DNA of 64,000 nt from positions 1 to 64,000 of the forward strand of contig CAVFEH010000012.1 of the NCBI GenBank assembly GCA_963621575.1, read 5' to 3'. Source of the stretch: UBA1724 sp963621575. GTDB taxonomy: Bacteria > Verrucomicrobiota > Lentisphaeria > Oligosphaerales > Oligosphaeraceae. Both the position numbers and the translations under genes were made by a program. Shown one piece after another: positions 9,029-16,608 of the stretch (position 1 is the stretch's first letter; each line of letters begins with the position of its first letter). Below the pieces are notes generated by a model, which worked only from the letters and a program-made list of their open reading frames with translations, made no database searches and was not told the origin of the DNA.

Positions 9029-11353
9029 ATGAAATCCTCCCTTTCCGCCCTCCTCTTCCTCGCCACCGCGCTCTCCCTCTGCGCCCTGACCATCCACCTG
9101 CCCTTGAACCCCGCCGGGCACGAGCGGACTGCCGGCGAACAGCTCCAAAAGTATCTCCCGCTGCTCAGCGGCGAATCCCTGGAGGCCGTCCTCCTGCGGG
9201 ATGGCCATGCCGCCCCACAGGCCGGCGATGTCTGCGTGGGACGCACCGACGAATCCCTCCAGGCACTGGGCCTGCACGCCTGGACGGACCTCCAGCCTGA
9301 CGAAGTCCTCTATCAAGTGGATGCCCAAGGCGTCCTCTGGATTGCAGGCGAAGGCCTCCGCGGCGTCCTCTACTGCGTCTTTGAATTCCTGGAGCGGGAA
9401 TACGGCGCGCGCTTCCTTGCCAAAGACTGCGAATTCCTCCCCAAGACAACCGGCGTCCTCACCCTGCCCGCAAAGGGCACCAGCCACCGCTATGCGCCAT
9501 CCGTCATCTCCCGCATAGTCCTCGCACAGGATATCGTCAACGCCTCCCCCGACTTCCTCGTCAAAACCCGCAACAACTTCCTGGGCAATTTCCGCTCCCT
9601 CTCCGATGACTGGGGCGGCCTCGACGGCATCATCTTCTTCTGCCACAGCTGGACCCAGATGATCTCCGAGGACTACTTCCAGGAGCACCCCGAGTGGTTC
9701 GCCCTCCGCGACGGCGTCCGCCTCGCCGGCCAGTACAGCCAGCTCTGCCTCACCAACCAGGAGATGCGCCAGGAGCTCACCCGGCTGGTCCTGGCCGCTC
9801 TCCGCAAGGACGGTGGACGAAACCACTTCATCACCGTCTCCCAAAACGACAACCATAGATACTGCCTCTGCGACAACTGCAACTCCTTCGTCGCGGCCCA
9901 CGGAAACCAGACCGACCTCCTCCTGGACTGCGTCAACCAGGTGGCCGAGGCCGTGGCGAAAGAATTCCCCAACGTCTACGTGGACACCCTGGCCTACCAC
10001 TACACCCGGCAGCCCCCAAAGACCATCATGCCCCGGGACAACGTGGCCATCCGCTACTGCACCATCGAGGCAAAATCCCTCTACCCCCTGGATTCCCCCC
10101 AGAACAATGCCATCTGCCAGGAGCTCCAGGCCTGGAAGGCCGTCGCCCAAAAGATGCTCATCTGGAACTACGTCACTGATTTCTTCAAATACTATCTGCC
10201 CCACCCCAACTTCCATAACTTCGCACAGGACGCCCGGCTCTTCCAGAAATGCAACGCCATCAACATCCTCCAGCAGGGCGCCCATGACGCCGGCGGTCCC
10301 GCGGCCGATCTGGCGGACCTCCGGAACTATGTGCTCAGCCGGCTCAACTGGGATCCCCAGGCCGACCAGGAGACCCTCGTCGAGGAATTCCTGACGCACT
10401 TCTACGGCCCCGCAAAACCCTACGTGCGCGACTATCTCGACACCCTTGCAACGCTGGCGCAGGCCACCGACACCGCCCCCGACACCTGCTACACGCTGGA
10501 CACCTTCAGCTGGCTCTCCAACGACAATCTGGCGAGCCTCTGGAAGCGTGTCTACGCCGGCGTGGACGCCCTCCAGGACGACACCACCTACGGCCCCCGA
10601 ATGGCCGTGGCCGCCCTCCCCATCACCATGAATCTCCTGGAACGCCCGGATCTGTTCGGCACCAATCCCTCCACACGCCCCGAGCCCCTGCGGCATGTGG
10701 ATGCCGGCGCACTCATCGACTGGTGCGAAAAGGTCCTCTCCGACAACGGCGTCACCGCCCTCTCCGAGGGCAGCAAGACCACCGTGAAAGACTGGCTCAA
10801 GCGCCGCCGCGCCACCTTCTCCCCAATTCTGGACCTTCCCGAAATCCCCCAGGCCACCACCATCCCCGGCGAACTCCCGGCCAAGGGCAATGTCTGGGGC
10901 TGGAATATCGAGGACATGGGTCCCGCCGCCACACAGCCTTACAGCCCCTCCACCGTCGACCTGGCTTCCGACTCCGCTGCCGACGGCGGAAAGGCCTTCA
11001 CCATGCCCAACACCCACACAGAGTGGTTCATCCAGCCCAAAAAACTCCCCAATGGCATCTGCGATGTCTACCTGACCATCCGCGCTGACGCAAAACCCGG
11101 GGAAACGCCCTCCGGCGCGGTCTTCTCCTGCGGAAACTACCCCGATGGCCCGCACTACTCCAGCGAAGATGCCAGCGAATTGGTCGGGAAGGACTACAAG
11201 CTCGTCCACGTGGGACGGACCAACCTGAACAAATGCAACTACTTCTACATCTGCCCCGTCATAAACGACACCTTGGAGCGTTTCTGGGTCGACCAATTCT
11301 TCATCGTCAACCCCGTTGACGACGCCGGAAACGCCCTGATTCCCGAAGAATAA
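9029..11353 (+). CDS. DUF4838 domain-containing secreted protein, tandem copy 3
   Basis: A 774-aa full-length paralogue, closest in layout to copy 1: signal peptide to about residue 20, N-terminal region with QLQKYLPLLSGE, DUF4838 core with HPEWFALRDGVR, SVSQNDN, C279/C281/C284 and NVAIRYCTIEAKS, and the C-terminal beta-rich domain (about 630-774). It shares long exact nucleotide stretches with copy 1, for example 53 identical bases at 10019-10071 against 5586-5638, suggesting recent duplication or gene conversion. The leader lacks a Shine-Dalgarno site. The substrate is unknown; a carbohydrate is expected from the fold family and signal peptide. Confidence 0.85.
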   Translation: MKSSLSALLFLATALSLCALTIHLPLNPAGHERTAGEQLQKYLPLLSGESLEAVLLRDGHAAPQAGDVCVGRTDESLQALGLHAWTDLQPDEVLYQVDAQGVLWIAGEGLRGVLYCVFEFLEREYGARFLAKDCEFLPKTTGVLTLPAKGTSHRYAPSVISRIVLAQDIVNASPDFLVKTRNNFLGNFRSLSDDWGGLDGIIFFCHSWTQMISEDYFQEHPEWFALRDGVRLAGQYSQLCLTNQEMRQELTRLVLAALRKDGGRNHFITVSQNDNHRYCLCDNCNSFVAAHGNQTDLLLDCVNQVAEAVAKEFPNVYVDTLAYHYTRQPPKTIMPRDNVAIRYCTIEAKSLYPLDSPQNNAICQELQAWKAVAQKMLIWNYVTDFFKYYLPHPNFHNFAQDARLFQKCNAINILQQGAHDAGGPAADLADLRNYVLSRLNWDPQADQETLVEEFLTHFYGPAKPYVRDYLDTLATLAQATDTAPDTCYTLDTFSWLSNDNLASLWKRVYAGVDALQDDTTYGPRMAVAALPITMNLLERPDLFGTNPSTRPEPLRHVDAGALIDWCEKVLSDNGVTALSEGSKTTVKDWLKRRRATFSPILDLPEIPQATTIPGELPAKGNVWGWNIEDMGPAATQPYSPSTVDLASDSAADGGKAFTMPNTHTEWFIQPKKLPNGICDVYLTIRADAKPGETPSGAVFSCGNYPDGPHYSSEDASELVGKDYKLVHVGRTNLNKCNYFYICPVINDTLERFWVDQFFIVNPVDDAGNALIPEE

Positions 11354-11401
11354 TCCTCCCTTCCTCCCCCCTTCCACCCAAAACCACAGGATCCCACCAC
11401 C

Positions 11402-12658
11402 ATGGCAGTCACCACCAAAACCACTACCGGCTACGGATCTCGTCTAGGCGGCGCCCTCAAGGGCATCTTCGGCGGAATCCTCATGATCCTCCTGGGCATC
11501 GCCCTGCTCTGGTGGAACGAAGGCCGGACCGTCAGACGCTACAAGGCCCTCCAGGAGGGCGCCAAGAATGTGGTCCCCGTCTCCGCCGACACCGTGGATC
11601 CCCAGAACGAGGGGAAGCTCATCCACCTCAGCGCAAAGGCCACCACCCAGGAGACTCTCCGGGATCCCGAGTTCGCCATTGAACTCCCCGGCGCTCTCCG
11701 ACTGGTCCGCCACGTCCAGATGTACCAGTGGCAGGAGACCAAAGAAACCACCGAGGAAGAGAAAATCGGGGGTTCAGTGGAAACCACCACCACCTACGAC
11801 TACGAAAAGGTCTGGGCCAGCAGGCCAATCGACTCCAAAGACTTCCAGGAAGCCGGACACGGCAACCCAACCCTCTGGCCCCTGAAATCCCGCGAGGCAC
11901 TCCCCCAAACCGTCAATGTCGGCGCCTTCCGACTCTCCGAAACACAAATCCGCGCCCTGGGACAGGAAAAGGCACTGGAACTGCCCGCCACCTATCAGCT
12001 CCCCGAAATCCCTGAGGAACTCCTGGCGTTCTACGACGCACCGGCCGTTCTCAACAACGAAATCTACTTCTCCGTAAAGCCGCAGGACGCCCCAAAAGCC
12101 GAGACCGCCACAGAGGCTGCCGAGGCTGTTCCCCCGCAGAAGGAGACCACTGCCGTATCCAATCCCGCCCATCCCCAAATTGGCGATCTGAAGGTCACTT
12201 TCCGACTGGTGGAATCCCACGATGTCTCCCTGGTCTATGTCCAGAAGGGGGACTCCTTCGCCCCCTACCAGGCAAAGACCGGCACCGTCGCGCTCCTGGC
12301 CGACGGAATCTTCACTGCCGACCAGATGTTCGCCACCGCCCAGAGCGCCAACAGCACCATCGCCTGGATCCTCCGGCTCGTCGGATTTCTCCTGGTCTTC
12401 CTCGGATTCCAGGCAATCTTCCGCCCCATCCAGGTCCTCGCGAGCGTCCTGCCCTTCCTGGGTCGGATGGTTGGCACCGGAACCTCCATCATCTCCTTCC
12501 TCCTGGCGCTCCCAATCAGCCTCCTCGTCATCGCACTGGCCTGGCTCTTCTACCGCCCCGTCCTCGCCATCCTCCTCATCATCGCCACCATCGCCGCGAT
12601 CATGCTGCTGAAAAAGGCATACGCGAAACTCCCGGCAAAACAGGCGGATCCTCACTGA
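11402..12658 (+). CDS. TMEM43 family membrane protein
   Basis: A 418-aa homologue of the TMEM43/LUMA (DUF1625) family. Visible features: one N-terminal membrane helix (about 19-38, FGGILMILLGIALLWW) followed by the characteristic WNEGR, a long extracytoplasmic region with LRLVRHVQMYQW and a YDYEKVW strand, then three or four C-terminal helices (about 318-410). Bacterial members have no assigned biochemical role. It follows the DUF4838 genes by 48 bp on the same strand and could share their transcript, but there is no functional link to them. A hairpin lies 22 bp after the stop. Confidence 0.85.
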   Translation: MAVTTKTTTGYGSRLGGALKGIFGGILMILLGIALLWWNEGRTVRRYKALQEGAKNVVPVSADTVDPQNEGKLIHLSAKATTQETLRDPEFAIELPGALRLVRHVQMYQWQETKETTEEEKIGGSVETTTTYDYEKVWASRPIDSKDFQEAGHGNPTLWPLKSREALPQTVNVGAFRLSETQIRALGQEKALELPATYQLPEIPEELLAFYDAPAVLNNEIYFSVKPQDAPKAETATEAAEAVPPQKETTAVSNPAHPQIGDLKVTFRLVESHDVSLVYVQKGDSFAPYQAKTGTVALLADGIFTADQMFATAQSANSTIAWILRLVGFLLVFLGFQAIFRPIQVLASVLPFLGRMVGTGTSIISFLLALPISLLVIALAWLFYRPVLAILLIIATIAAIMLLKKAYAKLPAKQADPH

Positions 12659-12680
12659 GCCCCGAGACACAACCCTCAAA

Positions 12681-12708
12681 AGCCGGGTTGAAGAATACCA
12701 ACCCGGCT
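12681..12708 (+). terminator. Hairpin after the TMEM43 gene, terminator-like without T-run
   Basis: Perfect 10-bp stem, AGCCGGGTTG (12681-12690) and CAACCCGGCT (12699-12708), with an 8-base loop, starting 22 bp after the stop codon. The absence of a T-run makes intrinsic termination uncertain. Confidence 0.5.
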
Positions 12709-12884
12709 GATGTGTCCGAAAGACGACGGCTTTCTCCATGGCCGGCAGGCTGTGGCCTCGTGAGAGCCACGTCTGATCCGTTGCGGACCCGTTCGTGCCC
12801 GCAGCACGAATCCCGCGGCCACAATCCGCGAAACAGCCACGCAGCGCGCCACCGCCTTTTTTCTCCAAAACCGCAGCGTGGGGT

Positions 12885-12912
12885 TTGCAAACCGTGGAAC
12901 CGCGGTTAAAGT
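12885..12912 (+). promoter_or_regulatory. Candidate promoter of tRNA-Cys
   Basis: TTGCAA (12885-12890) and TAAAGT (12907-12912) are separated by 16 bp, placing transcription start about 12 bp before the tRNA. Two short palindromes overlap it: GGTTTGCAAACC (12882-12893) and AACCGCGGTT (12898-12907). Confidence 0.4.
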
Positions 12913-12930
12913 AACTGCCGTGTTTTTCAA

Positions 12931-13005
12931 GGCGCGATAGCCAAGTGGTAAGGCGAAGGTCTGCAAAACCTTTATTCATCGGTCCGAATCCGATTCGCGC
13001 CTCCA
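12931..13005 (+). tRNA. tRNA-Cys (GCA)
   Basis: Complete cloverleaf: acceptor GGCGCGA pairs with TCGCGCC, anticodon stem AAGGT/ACCTT encloses loop CTGCAAA with anticodon GCA, T stem ATCGG/CCGAT encloses TCCGAAT. The discriminator is T, as expected for tRNA-Cys, and CCA is encoded. Confidence 0.95.
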
Positions 13006-13175
13006 ATTTTCCCCCGAGGTTGACTCGCAACGCTGGCCGGCTGTGTTATGGAGAAAGTTTTCTCTCACGGCCGGCTTCGTCTTATCTGCCCGTCCACCTG
13101 CGGATAAAAACCACTATGGGATTGCGCCCCGTGCGGCATGCCCACGGCGATTCCCCGTCCCCCAAAGGTATTCTT

Positions 13176-13188
13176 CCCCCCCCCCCCC
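13176..13188 (+). repeat. 13-C homopolymer upstream of a start codon
   Basis: Uninterrupted run of 13 C ending 13 bp before the ATG at 13202. A second run of 13 C on the coding strand lies upstream of the GH20 gene. Runs this long slip readily during replication. Confidence 0.9.
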
Positions 13189-13201
13189 GATCCCTCTCTG
13201 C

Positions 13202-13573
13202 ATGAGCAAGAAACGCTTCACCTACGACGACGCCTACGACGAGGATGACGAGCTGTTGCTGGACCGAAAGGCCAAGCGCAAGCGGGAACGGGAACTGGAA
13301 CGGGAGCGCCAACGCCAAGAGGCCGCAGAACAGGCCCCCGCGCGCCCTCTCGATGAGGCCGTCGCAAAAATCGTGGCCGCATGCCAGGAAAACCAGTGGC
13401 GACAGGCCTCCGTCCTCTGCCTCCAGGCAATGGAAAAATTCCGCCAGGAGGGACAGGAGGACGACGCGGACGCCATCGCCGCCATCTATCCCAAGATCGA
13501 CCGCTCTCTGCGGCGACAGATGATCGCCGCCTTCATTCGCGAATCAGAAGCCCTCTTGATCCATAAGGAGTAA
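13202..13573 (+). CDS. Unrecognised small charged protein
   Basis: A 123-aa cytoplasmic protein of no recognised family. It opens with an acidic stretch (YDDAYDEDDELLLD), continues with an Arg/Lys/Glu-rich helix (about 22-45, likely coiled coil), and ends in a predicted helical region containing repeated Gln/Ala and WRQASVLCLQAM, which is TPR-like in feel but too short to call. The ATG at 13202 begins where the conserved-looking sequence begins; the longer frame from 13043 reads through a non-coding leader and the poly-C tract. It is 7 bp upstream of the next gene, whose ribosome site AAGGAG sits over its stop codon, so the two are translationally coupled. Confidence 0.65.
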   Translation: MSKKRFTYDDAYDEDDELLLDRKAKRKRERELERERQRQEAAEQAPARPLDEAVAKIVAACQENQWRQASVLCLQAMEKFRQEGQEDDADAIAAIYPKIDRSLRRQMIAAFIRESEALLIHKE

Positions 13574-13580
13574 TTCCCGC

Positions 13581-14960
13581 ATGCTGGGAAACAACGAGAC
13601 CATCGAAGGAGTCAGCATCCCTGACCTGTTCTCGGCCATGCTGGCCGAACTGCCCTGGCGCGCCCTCAGCCAGTACATCACGAGCAACGCACAGCTGCTG
13701 AAGATCTGCACCATCGGCGGACACCGGGTGGACCCACAGCAACGCCCCCGGCTCATGAAGCAGATCCAAAACGAGGCCGCGAAGGGCAACTACGCCGACT
13801 CCACCTGCAACGCACTCTTTGCCGCCTGGTATCCCGTCCACAAGGAACTCCACGAGAAGCTGGAGGACTACTTCAAATCCGAGGAATACAAGGCCTACCG
13901 CGCCGAACACAAGCTCAACGAGGAGGACTACGTCCTTTCCGACGAGATGTTCCAGAAATTCTTCCAGGTCTCCGACCTGAAAGTCTGGAAGATCCTCCTT
14001 GCCTTCTCTCCCTTGAAATTCTCCAAGGAGCAGGCCGACCAGATCCTGAACCAGCAGGCCGGATCCGCCGAGCTCCTGGAACAGGTCGCCGCCCTGGAGG
14101 CGCGGCTGGCCGACTCCCAGAAGAAAGAGGCGGCCGCCACCGCCGAGCTGGAGCGCTCCCGCGCCCAGCAACAGAACCAGGAGAACGAGCTCAAGAACCT
14201 GCGTCAGCAGCTCCGCGCCCAGAAGGGCGAGCTGGATTCCGTCAACCAGAAGCTCCAGTCCTCCTCCGCCGAGACCAGGCGACTCTCCGCCCTCCTCTCC
14301 TCCCAATCTGAGGAACTCACCAGGAAGGCCGCTTCCGCCTCCGAGAATGCCGACCGCGTCACCACCCGCCTCCAGGCCGAGATGGCCCGCATGAAGGAGG
14401 AGGTCAACGAATGGCAGAACAAATTCCAGAGGCAACTCCAGGAAAACCGGCAAATCCAGCACGACTCCCAGGCCGCGGACAATCGCACCCAAAAGGCCGC
14501 CGAGGAAAAAGAGGCCGCCCTCAAGAAACTGGCCGAATTCCAGAAATTCGTCGATCTGCTGCTCTCCCGCGTGGAATGGGCGAAGCTGGGCTCCCAGCTC
14601 AAGCTTTCCCCCGCTCTCCGCAAGAACTTCAATAGCATGGTCAAGCGACTCAACTACGAGGAGGACCTCTCCCTCACCATCGAGGGGACCCTCCCCCAGT
14701 TCTGGGAAAGGCTCCTCAAGGGGGAAACCGCACTCATCCAGAAGATCGCAAAGTCCAGCACCCTCGAGGTCATGAAGGGCGATATGTCCGCCTTCTGGGA
14801 CGAAGTCAAGGACAGCTTCGCCGAAGTCCAGAGCTCCCTGGAGGCACGCGTCTTCATGGTCGGACTCCTCCACGAACTCCTCTTCACCATCTATACCCCC
14901 GAGCAACTGGCCTCACCCACCATCCCCGCGGCTCCCGCGAAGAAGAAATCTGCGGAATAA
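13581..14960 (+). CDS. Unrecognised coiled-coil protein
   Basis: A 459-aa cytoplasmic protein without signal peptide or membrane segment and without a family I recognise. Residues 1-155 look globular and helical (IPDLFSAMLAEL; EDYVLSDEMFQKFFQVSDLKVWKILLAF). Residues about 160-320 form a long heptad-rich coiled coil with alternating Glu, Gln, Leu and Arg. The C-terminal 140 residues are helical again and end in an Ala/Lys tail. The pair with the upstream small protein, bracketed by two tRNA genes, suggests a two-subunit cytoplasmic assembly; structural or chromosome-associated roles are possible but nothing in the sequence settles it. Confidence 0.7.
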   Translation: MLGNNETIEGVSIPDLFSAMLAELPWRALSQYITSNAQLLKICTIGGHRVDPQQRPRLMKQIQNEAAKGNYADSTCNALFAAWYPVHKELHEKLEDYFKSEEYKAYRAEHKLNEEDYVLSDEMFQKFFQVSDLKVWKILLAFSPLKFSKEQADQILNQQAGSAELLEQVAALEARLADSQKKEAAATAELERSRAQQQNQENELKNLRQQLRAQKGELDSVNQKLQSSSAETRRLSALLSSQSEELTRKAASASENADRVTTRLQAEMARMKEEVNEWQNKFQRQLQENRQIQHDSQAADNRTQKAAEEKEAALKKLAEFQKFVDLLLSRVEWAKLGSQLKLSPALRKNFNSMVKRLNYEEDLSLTIEGTLPQFWERLLKGETALIQKIAKSSTLEVMKGDMSAFWDEVKDSFAEVQSSLEARVFMVGLLHELLFTIYTPEQLASPTIPAAPAKKKSAE

Positions 14961-14972
14961 CACCGCCCGGAG

Positions 14973-15000
14973 TTGTAATCCCCACCTACGGCGCTATAGT
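14973..15000 (+). promoter_or_regulatory. Promoter of tRNA-Val
   Basis: TTGTAA (14973-14978), 16-bp spacer, TATAGT (14995-15000); transcription would start about 17 bp before the tRNA. This is the best sigma-70-type promoter visible in the window. Confidence 0.65.
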
Positions 15001-15023
15001 AACCCCGCTTTCCAAAATCAAGC

Positions 15024-15100
15024 GTGCGATTAGCTCAGTTGGTTAGAGCGCTACCCTGACACGGTAGAGGTCGCTGGTCCGAGTCCTGCATCGCACACCA
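15024..15100 (+). tRNA. tRNA-Val (GAC)
   Basis: Acceptor GTGCGAT pairs with ATCGCAC; anticodon stem CTACC/GGTAG encloses CTGACAC with anticodon GAC; discriminator A and encoded CCA. The D arm is standard (AGCTCAGTTGGTTAGAGC). Confidence 0.95.
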
Positions 15101-15106
15101 TTTCAC

Positions 15107-15146
15107 AAAAAGGCCGCAAGCACGACATGCTTGCGGCCTTTTTTTT
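15107..15146 (+). terminator. Intrinsic terminator after tRNA-Val
   Basis: Stem AGGCCGCAAGC (15111-15121) with GCTTGCGGCCT (15129-15139), a 7-base loop, preceded by A-rich and followed by a T-run, so it could work in both directions and also serve the reverse-strand dehydrogenase gene. Confidence 0.85.
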
Positions 15147-15189
15147 GCTTTGTCTGGCACTGCATGGAGTTAGTTGCCGTGCCCCCCCT

Positions 15190-16137
15190 TTAACAGGGAA
15201 ACGCATTACAAAGTCGTTCCGCCAATTCACCTGCATATAGATCCAGATAATCCGGAGAGAGTGCGGAGGCGTGTGGGGTGAGCCAGAGATTGGGACATGT
15301 GCGCAAGGGGCTGTCGGCGGAAAGAGGTTCGGTCCCCATGACATCCAGGCAGGCGCCAGCCAATCGATGGGCAGACAATGCATCAATGAGTGCGGCTTCG
15401 TCCAGGGCGTTTCCGCGTCCTAGATTCGTAAGCGTTGCATGGGAGGGAAGCAGCGCAAGACGGTATGCATCCAGAAAGTGGTTTGTCAGGGAACTTCTCG
15501 GAAGGACCAAGAGCACGTGGTCCGTATGCGGGAGGAGTTCATCCAGATGGTCTGCCGTATAGATTTCGTCCCCGGGAGTGAAATAATCTGGGCGTGAGTG
15601 TCCTGCGTGGAGAGAGACTCCCCAGATCTTCGCGTCCAGGGCCTTCAAGATCCGTCCCGCATGTCGTCCGATGTTCCCGAATCCGCAGATGGTGACGCGA
15701 GAAGCTCGGACAGGGCGGGCGATGGCATCCAGCTGGGGACGCGGCCAGGGATCCTCACGGAAAGTTGTGACAGCGGGGAGGAGTCCACGGGCCATTCCCA
15801 GGATCATTGCCACAGCGGACTCCGCCATGATAGTCCCATGGAAGGCGCCATTCCAGTGTTCCACCGTCGACGGCCACTCCACAGAAAGGTAGTCTTCCCC
15901 TGCGGCGGGCGTGCTTACCAGCCGGAGCTTTGGCGCCAGAGCGAACCACTCCTGACGGAAAGTCCAGGTGCTGACCACGTCCGCCTGGGGGAGCAACGCC
16001 AGAAATTCCTCCTGGCTTCCACACAGGACCACTCGCCAGCCATCCCCCAGCAGGCGTGCCAGACGTCCAGACTGCTCCCGCGACATCGTAAACGAGGAAA
16101 TTCCCGGAATCCGCAAATGAACCAAGAGAGTATGCAT
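15190..16137 (-). CDS. D-isomer-specific 2-hydroxyacid dehydrogenase family protein
   Basis: A 315-aa NAD(P)-dependent oxidoreductase interconverting a 2-keto acid and a D-2-hydroxy acid. The nucleotide-binding fold has GFGNIGRHAGRI (G-x-G-x2-G). The catalytic triad can be placed: Arg in NLGRGNALDE, Glu in LDVMGTEP, His in LTPHASALS. The substrate domain is split around the Rossmann fold as usual. ATG 16137 was chosen because upstream codons run into sequence flanking tRNA-Ser and have no family similarity. Length matches the family (about 310-330). The precise substrate cannot be told from sequence; it stands alone between two tRNA genes. Confidence 0.85.
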   Translation of the reverse strand: MHTLLVHLRIPGISSFTMSREQSGRLARLLGDGWRVVLCGSQEEFLALLPQADVVSTWTFRQEWFALAPKLRLVSTPAAGEDYLSVEWPSTVEHWNGAFHGTIMAESAVAMILGMARGLLPAVTTFREDPWPRPQLDAIARPVRASRVTICGFGNIGRHAGRILKALDAKIWGVSLHAGHSRPDYFTPGDEIYTADHLDELLPHTDHVLLVLPRSSLTNHFLDAYRLALLPSHATLTNLGRGNALDEAALIDALSAHRLAGACLDVMGTEPLSADSPLRTCPNLWLTPHASALSPDYLDLYAGELAERLCNAFPC

Positions 16138-16301
16138 ATCAATGAGCAATGTTACAATGAGGGTTTTCGCTGCGCGAGGGCTGGCATGCGCGGGGCAGAC
16201 AAGAGGGGGCAGAAAGGCAGTCTTCCGTCCTATCGCTCTCGAAATTGCCTGCCGCCAAGCGCTCCTTGCGATCCAGACACGCCGCCACACGCCTGGTCAA
16301 T

Positions 16302-16389
16302 TGGCGGAGAGAGTGGGATTCGAACCCACGGGGGGTTCCCCCCCGGCGGTTTTCAAGACCGCTGCCATAGACCACTCAGCCATCTCTCC
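16302..16389 (-). tRNA. tRNA-Ser (UGA)
   Basis: Class II tRNA on the reverse strand: acceptor GGAGAGA pairs with TCTCTCC, anticodon loop CTTGAAA gives TGA, there is a long variable arm with a G7/C6 stem, discriminator G, and encoded CCA ending at 16302. Confidence 0.95.
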
Positions 16390-16519
16390 GGTGAAATACC
16401 TCTTTACTGCGCGACGCGGGCCTTCTTGTCCTCTGGTCGTCGAGCTTGGGTAATATGATTTTTCACCAATGATTTTCAAGGCATTTTGAGGGGACAGCTC
16501 AAAACGTTTTCCTCCGGGC

Positions 16520-16556
16520 TATAGTAGGAGGCTCTCCCCGCCAAACACTCGGGGAG
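16520..16556 (+). promoter_or_regulatory. Candidate -10 element and leader hairpin before the phosphohexomutase gene
   Basis: TATAGT (16520-16525) matches the -10 used by tRNA-Val, but no convincing -35 is present. Nine bases later a perfect 7-bp stem CTCCCCG/CGGGGAG (16534-16540, 16550-16556) would form in the leader. Confidence 0.35.
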
Positions 16557-16608
16557 TCTTCTCGGGGCATTTTGTTTCTTGTTGATTCACGGGGTATTGG
16601 AAGGTCTG

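Noticed and set aside
15441..15455. Resemblance to the SRP RNA loop (GGGAGGGAAGCAGC)
   Set aside because: It lies within the coding region of the 2-hydroxyacid dehydrogenase and lacks the surrounding SRP helices.
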